Positions 36,005 to 46,096 of a DNA stretch of 64,000 nucleotides are shown here, in pieces. Location of the stretch: assembly GCA_005656395.1 (NCBI GenBank), contig SRSI01000003.1, positions 482,814-546,813 on the forward strand. Reading direction: 5' to 3'. The stretch comes from Strongyloides papillosus. Its lineage: Eukaryota > Nematoda > Chromadorea > Rhabditida > Strongyloididae. A program made the position numbers and the translations under genes. The notes below the pieces were generated by a model that saw nothing but the letters and a program-made list of their open reading frames with translations, was not told where the DNA came from and ran no database searches. Each line of letters begins with the position of its first letter. Within the stretch, counting starts at the first letter, position 1.

Positions 36005-36552
36005 TTAATTGCACGGTTTTTTACGTCTTTCAAATTCGATTTCTTCACCTGTCCTTATCTTAATATTTGTATGTTTTCTAACTCTCTTTAACCTTGGCTG
36101 GAATTTAGCACATAACGGTTGAGTTTGATCATTTAAAATTTTTATTTTTTGGGAAATGCTGAGGCATTCCGAAGCATATCCTTTTACACATTGCGTTTTT
36201 TCAGAAAAATCTTCAGCTCTTTTCTTCAAAGTACGGACATTTGATAATAAAGCATTGAGACATTCCATGGCCTAAAATATTTCTATTAAAAATGTTTTTC
36301 AAAAATTACCACATCAAAGTCTATATTTTCTCCTCCTTTGTTAGAAAATTCTATTTTTTTTCTTCTATCTCCATGTTCTCATCTTTATCATCTTCTGGAA
36401 TTTCTTCAATAATAACACTAAAGAGTTCCTGAAATGAAAAATAATTAGATCTTCAAATTTTAATATACTTTTGGAGCCTTGCTTGTTTTACTTTTAGTTT
36501 AGTCAGACATTCTTTTAAAAATAGCTCTGAGTTTAGCTTTTTGTGCTTCCAT
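36005..36552 (-). pseudogene. small coiled-coil gene, three exons, one nonsense codon and one frameshift
   Basis: Exons 36469-36552, 36310-36428 and 36005-36271 are joined by 40- and 38-bp GT-AG introns. Exon 1 encodes MEAQKAKLRAIFKRMSD and then TAA at 36499-36501, probably a former CAA. Exon 2 is acidic (EEIPEDDKDENMEIEEK) and loses frame in an eight-T run (plus strand, 36354-36361). Exon 3 carries a coiled coil (LLSNVRTLKKRAEDFSEK) and a basic tail (RLKRVRKHTN..FERRKKPCN). The intended length is about 156 residues. No family is recognised. Splice sites and reading order are self-consistent, so this was a real gene. Confidence 0.55.
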
Positions 36553-36714
36553 TTTTTAGTCTGAAAAAAAAAGTAAAATTATCATATAAGCTTTAAAAAA
36601 TGTATATTAACACACGACGATTAAAAAATTAAATTGTTTAGCCTCGGTTTTAAAATAAATAACTCGTTTAATATAAATTAAAAACAATCATTAAATCAGA
36701 TAAAAGATAATTTT

Positions 36715-37871
36715 TTGAAAAACAGTTTTTCCGTTTATGAACTAGTTTTGGTATATTGTTCCATTTTCGTTAAGAAAGTTTCAAAATATATTATGAATAA
36801 CTACACATCTTTATTTATTGTTAAACTTTATTGTGTTGCTAGTGAAAGCCAACCTGTACTCATTGTTATGGAGATGATGGAAAAAGGAAATTTAAGAGAT
36901 TTCCTAAAATCTCATAGACCAAATTGAGAGGATAATGTTGATAATAAATCTATACCATCATCACAAAATTTACTAATTGGGCTGCACAAATAGCTGATGG
37001 TATGGCATACTTAGAAAGTCAAAAATTTTGTCATAGAGATTTAGCTGCAAGAAATTGTTTGGTACATAGAGAAGAAATAGTTTAAATTGGTGATTTCGGT
37101 ATGGCAAGAGATATCTATTATCATGAGTATTATCAACTAACTGGTAAACGTCTCATTCCTGTTAGATGGATGGCTCAAGAAAGTTCTAATGATGGTAAAT
37201 TTTCTGTTGAATAAAATATCTGGTCTTATGTTATTGCTTTATATGAAATGATAACATTAGCACAACAATTATATGCTGGTTTGGATAACCCCGAAGTTTT
37301 TGAGTATATTGTTAAGTCAAGGAGAATTCTATCACGCCCACAGGGATGTGCTGATTTTTTGTACAACTCAATGAAACATTGTTGGAGATACAACCCCAGT
37401 GATAGACCATCGTTCTTTCAATTTTTAATGCGTTTTGAACCATACAGAACAGAAGTTTTTAAACAACAATCATTTGTTTTGATTAATTATGAAAAACTTA
37501 AAAACGAATATAGGATGGATTGTGATTTTGATTTAACGAATGATGATGAAGAAAAATAAGAGGGAGAGTATGAAGAAGATGAGGAGGAGGAAGGGATAGA
37601 AGAGGTAGACAATCATGATGAGAAAGAGGATGATAGATTAGATGATGAAGAGGATGAAAACAAAAATGAGAGCGATAATATGTTATCAGGCCAACTTTTT
37701 CCATAATCAAAAACAATTGGAAATCACCTTGAAGTTATAGATGAAGATAACAAATCGGAAGATGTTATTCTAGCCAGTCCAAAGAAACATGTAAGGATCT
37801 CGACACCAGATAAAAATGCCCAAGAACAAATAGAATTAATGGCCATGGAGAGAGATGATAAGATTGCGTAA
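36715..37871 (+). pseudogene. insulin-receptor-type tyrosine kinase domain fragment
   Basis: Readable order: N-lobe end IVKLYCVASESQPVLIVMEM and MEKGNLRDFLKSHRP; after a frameshift between about 36927 and 36975, [13 protein letters not shown]; the catalytic loop [32 protein letters not shown] with paired activation-loop tyrosines; [10 protein letters not shown]-lobe WRYNPSDRPSFFQFL. This is the insulin/IGF receptor pattern (DAF-2 in nematodes). In-frame stops lie at 36925-36927, 37083-37085 (in place of Lys before IGDFG), 37212-37214, 37557-37559 and 37704-37706. A strongly acidic tail follows to 37871. The ectodomain, membrane helix and glycine-rich loop are absent. Catalytic motifs are still readable, so decay is fairly recent. 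Confidence 0.82.
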
Positions 37872-38179
37872 TTAGAGAGGGTATGAAGCTTACTTCAATA
37901 TGTAATTTAGATAAAGTTTTCAAATTTTACTATTGTAGAAACATAATAAAAGTAATTAATTAATAAATGGGATTATTTAAAAGGAAAATATTTTAATTTA
38001 AATTATAAAACAAGCTTCTTAAACAAAAACAAAGCTATTGTTTCATACAATATATATTGCTAAAGAAGAAAAAAATTTTAAAGTCATTTATCTATATTCA
38101 ATTTAACTATGATAAAAAAATTTATTAACATTTATTCTTATATTAAAAAAAATTCACATGGCATTTTATCTTATTTAAT

Positions 38180-39941
38180 TTAAAGTAATTTATCCGAAAC
38201 CTTTAAAATTTTTTTAATGAAATCTGGAATCTTCTGTCCTGCTTTTCGGAGCATCTAAAAGAAGAATAAAATATTTTAAATTAATTTAACTTACGTTTGA
38301 AATTTCATCAGCCAAAATATAGTCCTTGTTTGGATCATAGAAGGTTGTTACTTGACCTTCATTCATTCTTCCAATTCTTCCGACTCAATAGATAAAAGTC
38401 GTAAAATCACCTGGCAACTCAATAATCATAACGTGCTCCAAATCACAAATGTCTATGCCTCTTGCTACAACATCAGTGGCAACCAAAACGTCAATATTAC
38501 CACTTCTAAATTCTTTAAGAGCCTTCTCTCTATAATCTTGATAGTGGTCACCATTTATTGATAATACTTTTATTCCATTATAAATCAAAAAAGTGCTAAA
38601 ACATTACTTGTTCTTTTCTTTCCAACGAAAACAAGTGTTTTTCTGAAAGACATTCCATGTTTCTTTGCTTCCTTATTTTCTGCAATTATTACATCGGCAC
38701 AAACTTTATTTTTGCACATTCCTTCAACACGGATAAAAGTAAGAATAATGTTTTTATTAACAGGATTACTCTTATCATTTCGAATGGTAATTGCATTATC
38801 CTTGACCCATTCACGGAAATATTCCTGTGGTTCTTGCGGGAATGTAGCAGAAAAAAGAAGATTTTGTCTTGCTGCTAATGGAGCACATAATGGAGATTGC
38901 AAGATATTAGTGACTTCCTTGGCAAAGTTATTTTTCTTGAGACCATCAGCTTCATCTAAAACCACATAGCGGAGTTTGTTGAGGTGTACGTTTTGCTCAG
39001 ATAAAAATTCATTTAGACGTCCTGGAGTAGGAATAAGAATATCACAACCGCTATCAAGATTTGCTTTGAAAAAATCTTTTGTTTTTTGGCCATACAACGT
39101 TGCACAACATAGTTTTGTTCCTTCACACAATTTTCTTCCATACTCACTAATTTAAATGACCAATTTACGTGTTGGAGCGATTATCATAGCATATGGTGTT
39201 TTTGGTTCATTTTTCGATTTCCACTCACTTTTTAACATTTCATCAATTATCGGTAACAAATATGCTCCTGTTTTTTCAGAAGCAGCTTCAGATTGACAGA
39301 TCAAATCAAAACCATTTGCAATTATGGGGATTGTAAATGCCTCTATTCTTCTTGGTTTTGTATATCCAGATTTCGTTATTGTGTTTTGTAGAGTCGGATG
39401 GAAGTTCGCATCTCTCCATGTTTCATAGCATTTAGGTGCGTTTCCTGCTCTACTAACAATAATCTCATCAAGATTGTTATAGTATTCAGCATTTTCTCTG
39501 TCTTCCTCAAAAATAACATCACATGGACGGTCAATAGGATTATAATCTCTGCCAAAATTGTTTCTAAATCTATTTTTAAAGCTATATATTGAAGGTCTAT
39601 AAGACATTCTTTCAACACTTCTCATGTTGTTATGTGGTGCATTTGAAGAAGATTGAAAAGAAGTTCTTTTACCCATACGATACTTTGTGCTGTCCGGATC
39701 TTCAGTTAGTGGCTGTCTTAAATTGAAAAAAACTTCATTGACATGACCGAAAATCATGTTTGTTTCCATAGGTCTTTGGGGCATATTAACTGTAAGTAAA
39801 ATATGAAAATAAGATAAGTCAATATAAATTACCTCGTGTAGCGATTTGGTTATTAGGAGAGCTAGGAACATTATTGTTTTCTTTTTTCGTATCTTCCATA
39901 ATTAGAAGTGGTTGAGTATCGTTAGATTTCTTTGCTTTCAT
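38180..39941 (-). pseudogene. DDX3/PL10-type DEAD-box helicase, three exons, disabled
   Basis: Exons 39833-39941, 38295-39789 and 38180-38254, with 43- and 40-bp introns. Readable motifs: FHPTLQNTI and TKPRRIEAFTIPI (Q-motif region), APTRKL (motif Ia), ILIPTPGRL (Ib), VLDEAD (II), LLFSATFP (III), LVFVG (IV), VLVATDVVARGIDI (V), VGRIGRM (VI). Damage: TAA at 39152-39154 in place of Gln; one-base loss in a T run near 38589; TGA at 38385-38387 replacing the first Arg of motif VI. In addition the Walker A loop reads EAASEKT where TGSGKT is expected. DDX3/Laf-1 proteins remodel mRNPs. The loss of the P-loop implies either long decay or an earlier inactive paralogue. Confidence 0.85.
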
Positions 39942-40397
39942 GATATCAAAGCAATAAAAGTGATTTATTGTTAGCAAATTAAAAAAATCTTCAGTAATTA
40001 AAAAAAGTTTCCACACAGCGATTCAATAGATGTTTTAAAATAAAATGAAATTATCGGTATAAAAAAGTATACAATAAAAATTCTTTTGTCAATTAACTTT
40101 TTTTTTGTATGATCACTGTTTTTTATATGATACTAAAGTGTGGTAAAAAATCGCAATATGTTAGAGACGGTACAAAGTTTTTGTTTCTCTCATCACATGG
40201 ATACCATAAAATGTTACCTATGTACTTTTAAAAATTTATTGAGAAAGTCTAATGTTTTTTTATTTTATAAAATTTAAATTCAATACCATAATGATAAATA
40301 AGTATATATTTTATTTCACAATAAAAAGGTATACATAAAAAACAATATTAAAAATATAGAAGTTTAAAGTAAATATCACAAACTATAAAAAATGAAA

Positions 40398-40667
40398 TTA
40401 TCTGGTGTTTAAAATCCTGACAATTGTCTTAAATGAATATTTTTCTACTCTAACAATTCCAATATTCACAGCATTAGAATTTATAGAATTAATTTTAATG
40501 TTTAAATCTCCTTCATTCTTATTTAAAATAATTAAAACTTTACTTTCATCAGTATTTTTAAAAGCAACAAAATCAAATTTATTTATTTTATTTTCCATTA
40601 CACTATCTATTATGAAGGCATCAGATCGAACGAATTTTGAAACATGTGTCATTGCATAAAAACATAG
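40398..40667 (-). pseudogene. glucocerebrosidase (GH30) C-terminal exon fragment
   Basis: The reading FYAMTHVSKFVRSD, then FDFVAFKNTDESKVLIILNK, ending SFKTIVRILNTR, matches the C-terminal beta-domain of lysosomal glucosylceramidases (family pattern FYxxxHxSKF..VAxxxxDxSxVxVxLN). Only the last about 90 codons are present. The catalytic barrel with its two Glu residues is missing upstream, so it is a fragment. No stop lies inside the remaining piece. Like its neighbours it is a 3' part of a host gene. Confidence 0.65.
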
Positions 40668-41094
40668 ATAAAGCTTTATTATTTCAAAATAATTTGATTA
40701 AATTTAATTTTTGAAAATATTGTAAACAATTTTTATGCTCATTTATAAATCTAAATATTTTATACCATATGATATAATTGTTTATTTTTGCCAACTCTCA
40801 TTAAAAGTTCCATTTAATTCATTTTAAAACATCGAGTGTTAGATGCTAATAATCTGGTAGTTTAACTTTGTATAATTAAATAATTATTGTAATATTTATA
40901 AAAAAATATTTAAAAACTATACATGTTTCAGAATTAATTGACCAACATTTTAAACCAACCTTTTAAAACAACAGAACTTAAGCGATGTAGAATGCACTAT
41001 AAAAAAAATTATTAAATATACACCTACATTCAAAAAATTATACAGAAAAAGTATCATGTTTATTTTAAGAATGTTAAAATAAGTTGCTCTTAAA

Positions 41095-41258
41095 AAAAAT
41101 TCGCAGGAGATGATAGAGTGCGACAACATTTAACAACAAATTATGCGTCAAAAAAATGAATAAAAAATGAATATAAAAAATTCAGCGGACGAAAAATGAA
41201 CTGTTCATTATTATTCAAATTTTTAGAGGACGGAAAATGCACGTTTTTTTTTTCTGTG
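41095..41258 (-). repeat. right inverted terminus of the 26.9-41.3 kb island
   Basis: Read on the minus strand it starts CACAGAAAAAAAAAACGT and contains GCATTTTCCGTCC and GTTCATTTTTCGTCC followed by GCTGAA. These are the same elements as 26893-27060 in opposite orientation. Confidence 0.6.
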
Positions 41259-42273
41259 ATGTTTTTAAAGAAAAAGCCAAAAATCAAAATATTCTGGTTT
41301 GTGATTTTGAAGAGTGAAATCATGAGAGATGTGCGGTATATTTTTCGAAATATATTATAAGGTGAATTTTTGCGAAAATGATAAAGGTTGATGTGCAAAG
41401 GGTATAATGATGACGTTTAAATACAATTTTGTACCTTGATTGGATTGATTATTAAAGATATTGAAATTTGCTGATAATTCATGGAAAAAATACTAATATC
41501 AAATGTCATTTAACATTCCTTTAAAATAAATTTTTAAAAGATAACATTTACAAAAATTACTTTATTATACTCATTTATTTTACATAAAATGTATGAACAA
41601 AGAAAAAATTATAAAAAAAGTATTTTTCTCTTGAAATTTCTATTCATAACTTTCATAAAAATAAGCCCATTATTCCGTTTTATAATATTCAGAAAAACTT
41701 CCTAATAGTATTAAAGCAATATCTTCATCTAGCATAATAATAAAATAGAAGTGTTTTTAAAATAATGATACGTATAGATGAAATACTGTTATTTTATATA
41801 AATAATTCAAAAGATAATTGGATGATAAAAACATGAAATCTACTTGTTTACCTACTTTAATTTTTTAAAAATTTATGTAATTAATTCAAAAACTGGTATA
41901 AATATTAGAACATTATACACGTAAAGTAATACAAATCTAGGATAATACTATAACATTACATCACATAAATAGAAGTTAGGTGATGAAAATATGAAAGCTC
42001 TTGCAAGGAAATTGGGCGAACATTATTTTGGTTTTAATTGTAAGAAATCAGATTTTGTAGAATTTATAGTGACTATATAACTGATTACTTTTTATAATGT
42101 CATATTTTTTTTCTCATTTAATTTATGCTAATCTAGCGATATTATTAAATATAAATAAAAAATATTATGTTTGTTTGTATTTGTAATAACGTAGTTTATT
42201 TGTTCTATTTAAACAAATATCATTTATTTTTATCTTTATTTTAGATATTCAAAGTATTTCAATTTCTCTCGTG
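41259..42273. other. intergenic, A+T-rich, no gene seen
   Basis: Spacer upstream of the dihydrofolate reductase gene. No supported coding frame or element. Confidence 0.6.
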
Positions 42274-42837
42274 ATGGCTTTCATACCAAGACTTCATTTA
42301 ATCTGGGCCCAAGACATTAAAGGCGGAATTGGAAAAAACAATACCTTACCATGGGATATTCCAAATGAAATGGCCCATTTTCAAAAAACCACCACCACTG
42401 TTACTGATCCAACTAAAAGAAATGCCGTTATTATGGGAAGAAAATGCTGGGAGAGTATTCCTGAAAAATACCGTCCACTAAGGAAACGCCTTAATATTGT
42501 CCTCAGTCGTGCTTTACCTCCTGTTAACGAGAAGAATCTCATCATCACTAATGACTTTGATAATTTAATGGATCGTCTGTCCACTGATAAGGAAATTAAT
42601 AGTGATCTTGAGAATGTGTTTGTTATTGGAGGAAGTGACATTTACAAATTGGGTTTAGAATCAAAGTATTTGTCAAAATTAATAGTTACAACAATTGAGA
42701 ATGATTTTGGATGTGATATAATTATACCATCTATTGACTTTTCAAAATTTAATTTGGTTGATAGTAGAGATTCTGCTGAAGGAGAGCCTTATAAATATTG
42801 CATCAAGACATATGAAGTTAAGGAGGAGAATTGTTAA
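42274..42837 (+). CDS. dhfr-1: dihydrofolate reductase
   Basis: An intact 187-residue single-exon frame, the typical length of eukaryotic monofunctional DHFR. N-terminal HLIWAQDIKGGIGKNNTLPW and NEMAHFQ correspond to the substrate/NADPH-binding loop and the active-site acidic residue. VIMGRKCWESIP and VFVIGGSDIYK are the NADPH-binding signatures. The enzyme reduces dihydrofolate to tetrahydrofolate for thymidylate and purine synthesis. ATG 42274 is used because the codon before it (GTG 42271) is not a usual animal start. Codon use is visibly less A+T-extreme than the surroundings, and no disabling change is seen. It lies outside the pseudogene island, about 1 kb beyond its right terminus. Confidence 0.93.
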   Translation: MAFIPRLHLIWAQDIKGGIGKNNTLPWDIPNEMAHFQKTTTTVTDPTKRNAVIMGRKCWESIPEKYRPLRKRLNIVLSRALPPVNEKNLIITNDFDNLMDRLSTDKEINSDLENVFVIGGSDIYKLGLESKYLSKLIVTTIENDFGCDIIIPSIDFSKFNLVDSRDSAEGEPYKYCIKTYEVKEENC

Positions 42838-42866
42838 GAAATACTACTTAAATACTAACATCTTAA

Positions 42867-43816
42867 TTATGAAACAATCCTAATTTGACCATATCCGTTA
42901 ACTGTTTGCACTTTTTTATCTTTAAATAAATTTAGAATATCAGTAAAAAAACTGTTGATACATTTTCTATATCCATGAATTCTAAAATAATAAATGTAGA
43001 AATTACATGAAAAAGAAAGTAGGACAGGAATGAGTCCAGTGGTTTCTGGTTGTATTATGACTTTTGAATCCTCTTTGATATTTAATCCATTAAAAAGAAT
43101 AATTGAACTAAATAAATACAATACTGATATTAGGACCATTATTATTATTAATGTATTAGCTATTCTCGTTGAATATTTGCTTTTATCACTGGTATCTCTA
43201 TAGGTACTTTATTTAACCAATTTTAAAACAAGATTACTTAAAAAATATAAACCAATATACATTACCATTTGAAAGATAATTATTAAAATTGCAGGAACAA
43301 GGTGTTAATAGTTTGAAATTTGTTAAATAATCATTAGCATTGCTCTAGGTAACATACAACTTGTAATAATACGTTCTTCGAGAAGGAAAAAACTTGTAAT
43401 TCAAAAAAATATGCTAAAATAATTCCTGGAGTAACTAAAGTAATGATATATATAAATTTATATATTTTGTAATTGTTAATTGAAAATGGAAAACAAATTG
43501 ACAAACTTCTATCCAAATATAAAATGGTAACAACATAGATATCAAGGTGTTCAGTGGAAATATGAAGAGCACTAGAGTAATAACATCTAGAAACAGACAT
43601 GTTGAAATTTCCGATTAATATTTTTACTGCTGCAACAATCTATGATAACAAAGAGATAGAATAACTAAAACAGAGTATTGAGAGAAGTATGCCTGATGAA
43701 TGTTTTAAATCTTTGTTTATTATTGTTACAAGGATGATAATGGTGTTTCCGAAGATTCTAAATATTGCAGACAAAAACGTTATGTATGGTATAAATGTTG
43801 TAATATTGAATTCCAT
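42867..43816 (-). pseudogene. serpentine chemoreceptor (srsx/srx-like GPCR), decayed
   Basis: From ATG 43816: TM1 (TFLSAIFRIFGNTIIILVTI), loop INKDLKHSSGI, TM2 (LLSILCFSYSISLLS) then TAG, a TM3 region with the chemoreceptor signature LDRSLSICFPFSI, and TM4 (IYIITLVTPGIILAYFF). A frameshift near 43335 and further in-frame stops break the TM5 region. The readable C-terminal part contains TM6 (IIIMVLISVLYLFSSIILF) and TM7-like sequence ending GYGQIRIVS at 42867. Rhodopsin-like 7TM architecture with the DR-like motif after TM3 fits nematode serpentine receptors. At least four stops plus one frameshift make it a clear pseudogene. Confidence 0.7.
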
Positions 43817-44567
43817 AATTTAAAGAATAATTATAAAGTAAAAATATGTTTGAAATTGCTTTAAAAATGTAATGATAGAAAATATATTACTTTATCTTTG
43901 TAACAAAAAATAGTTAATTTTTTGGAAATAACAAAATTATATGAGAATTTTTTAATAGCAACTATTATAATTATTTAATTTTTTTACTACATTTGTTAAG
44001 ATAATTTTTGATATTAGAAGAAATTCTATAAAGAAATAACTATTAGAAATTGCAGAAAAAGAATATGATAATTTTTTATACCACTAAATAACAAGATAAA
44101 ATATACCTTTATTTTAATTTAACAATTCTTTAGTTATACCTATATATTCTAACAGAACAAATCAACAAAATGCCAAAAGGTAAATAACTATTTAACATTT
44201 ATAAAACTTTTAATAAAAAAAATATAATATCATGGAATGAGTATTTATGAGTGATCTTTCATAAAAAACTATTATTAAATTGACACCTAGACGTTTGACT
44301 CAAGAGACATTTTTGTTCATTCTTTTGAACACATATTTTAGTAATGAAATTAAATTAACTGAAACAAAATGAAAGATATATATGAAAGCAACATAAAGTA
44401 TTATTTTATTATACAGTAAAACTATGACTTTATTAAAAATAAATAATACACACGTGAATTTATTAAAAATTATCAATTTTTACGATATTTCTATTAAATA
44501 TTTTTGATTGTGTAACTATCTAGTATTTGTGTATATGTAGATTTAATACAATGAAATTTTAATATAT
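43817..44567. other. intergenic, A+T-rich, no gene seen
   Basis: No supported coding region; A+T-rich spacer. Confidence 0.55.
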
Positions 44568-45224
44568 TTATTTTTTTCGTTTAGTCTTACTCTGAACAAC
44601 CTTTTCAGTTGTAGATGCTGCAGTCACGTCAAAATTCTTCAAATCAACAGTTTTTTTCTTATTTTTACCTTTATTCTTCGTTTTTGATCCTTTAGTGTGG
44701 TTATTATTCTTTTCAACTTTAGAAGCAACCTTATCTTTTGGTTTATCCGCACTTTCTTTCTTACTTTTGACGGAATCTGCATCATTGTCTTCAGAAGTAT
44801 TTGTCTCTGTTTTTTCCTTGGGATTTTTTTGTTTTGGTGTATGTGAAGTATCACCAGCAGAACTTGATCTACTTTCAGTACTACTATTTTCATAAGAGTT
44901 TTTCTTTTGCATTTTTGTAATATAAAATATTCCACCGACACCAATAAGACCTATTATAGTTATGAAGAAGACACACATGCAAATTGAGCTTCCTCCACTT
45001 TCAGCGACATTGATAAGATGAGTAGTTTCTCCACTTTCTTTCGCCTCCTTATGTTTACTGTCCACGTTGCTGACAATTTTTGTAACAACAGAAGTACCGT
45101 TGTCTGTTTTCACTTGTGAAACACTTATTTGATATTCTGTTTTTGTATTATTATTAGTCGAGTTCGTAGTAACATTATCGGTGATATTAGCTGTATTATT
45201 AAACACATTAGCTTGTAACAACAT
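44568..45224 (-). CDS. single-pass membrane protein with Ser/Thr/Asn-rich ectodomain and Lys-rich tail
   Basis: 218 residues from ATG 45224. The N-terminal part is rich in N-glycosylation sequons (NTANITDNVTTNSTNNNT). One membrane segment (CMCVFFITIIGLIGVGGIFYI, about residues 83-103) follows. The tail is highly charged and Lys-rich (DKPKDKVASKVEKNN, NKGKNKKKTVD). The frame stays open upstream to 45362 with plausible coding sequence (ETGYKVYRRHKRRVTVVSEE) but no ATG, and no acceptor site is obvious. The true N-terminus, perhaps with a signal peptide, may be lost or on an undetected exon. No family is recognised. The topology is probably extracellular N-terminus with cytoplasmic basic tail. 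Confidence 0.6.
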   Translation of the reverse strand: MLLQANVFNNTANITDNVTTNSTNNNTKTEYQISVSQVKTDNGTSVVTKIVSNVDSKHKEAKESGETTHLINVAESGGSSICMCVFFITIIGLIGVGGIFYITKMQKKNSYENSSTESRSSSAGDTSHTPKQKNPKEKTETNTSEDNDADSVKSKKESADKPKDKVASKVEKNNNHTKGSKTKNKGKNKKKTVDLKNFDVTAASTTEKVVQSKTKRKK

Positions 45225-45782
45225 GCGAACACTACTAGTACCACTTCCATTTGATTTTTTAGGTTCATTTGTATCTGATATATTCTTTGGTTCTTCACTA
45301 ACAACAGTTACTCTACGTTTATGACGACGATAAACTTTATAACCCGTTTCATCGGAAAATATTTATGATATCACAGTTAAATATATAAGACGAAATATTA
45401 AATTTACAGTAAAAAAAATGCTTATAAGAAATTTTTATGCTGTAAATTTATATATAAACAGAAATTTAACCATTAATATTTAAACAATTTTACTAATTAA
45501 AAAATTTTGCCTACCTAATTATATTTGTTTATTGTAAATTTTTCTACATAGAAACTGTGAATGTACTAAAAAAATGCAAATTCAAGAATTGTTTATGTAA
45601 AATAAAATCAATTGATAGATAATAACGTAAATACACAAGACCAATAAATTAACACAATTTATTAAACTCCGATTTTTTAGAAAATAATCTCACAATTTAT
45701 AGACATTTTTATATTCAAAATTCACTATAATATTTGAAATTTCTTCTTAAAAATTCATAACTTATAATTTCTTTTCATTGAT

Positions 45783-46071
45783 AGTAAAAGATTAATAACA
45801 ATCAGATTGTTTTTTTAAGAAAACGATGTTTTTATCTAGTATAAAAACATTGGTATAGTGTATTATATAGCACTATTTTTAATTTTAAAATTATCATTAT
45901 GTTAATTCATTGTACACTTATTAGACATTAATTAATTTTATCTTTTTAGGGTCTAATAGGTTTTTTCTAAATATACAGATTTGTCTAAAATAAAGTATCT
46001 ATTTATTTATCTCTATTCTTTATCTTAATCACCTGGGAACCATCGCCAATAAACAACTTATATTTTTTTAC
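45783..46071 (+). repeat. 5' LTR of the non-autonomous element
   Basis: 289-bp LTR. The primer-binding site TGGAATCCTGAAGG begins at 46072. Confidence 0.85.
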
Positions 46072-46096
46072 TGGAATCCTGAAGGAGTTTACGGTA

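Noticed and set aside
33287..37706. Alternative genetic code (TAA read as Gln) to explain in-frame stops
   Set aside because: TAA clearly ends intact genes here (DHFR, phosphatase, secreted genes), and the stops occur together with frameshifts and lost catalytic residues.
43334..43600. Separate small gene starting MSVSRCYYSS
   Set aside because: It is in frame with, and continues, the seven-helix receptor beginning at 43816; the ATG is internal to a pseudogene.
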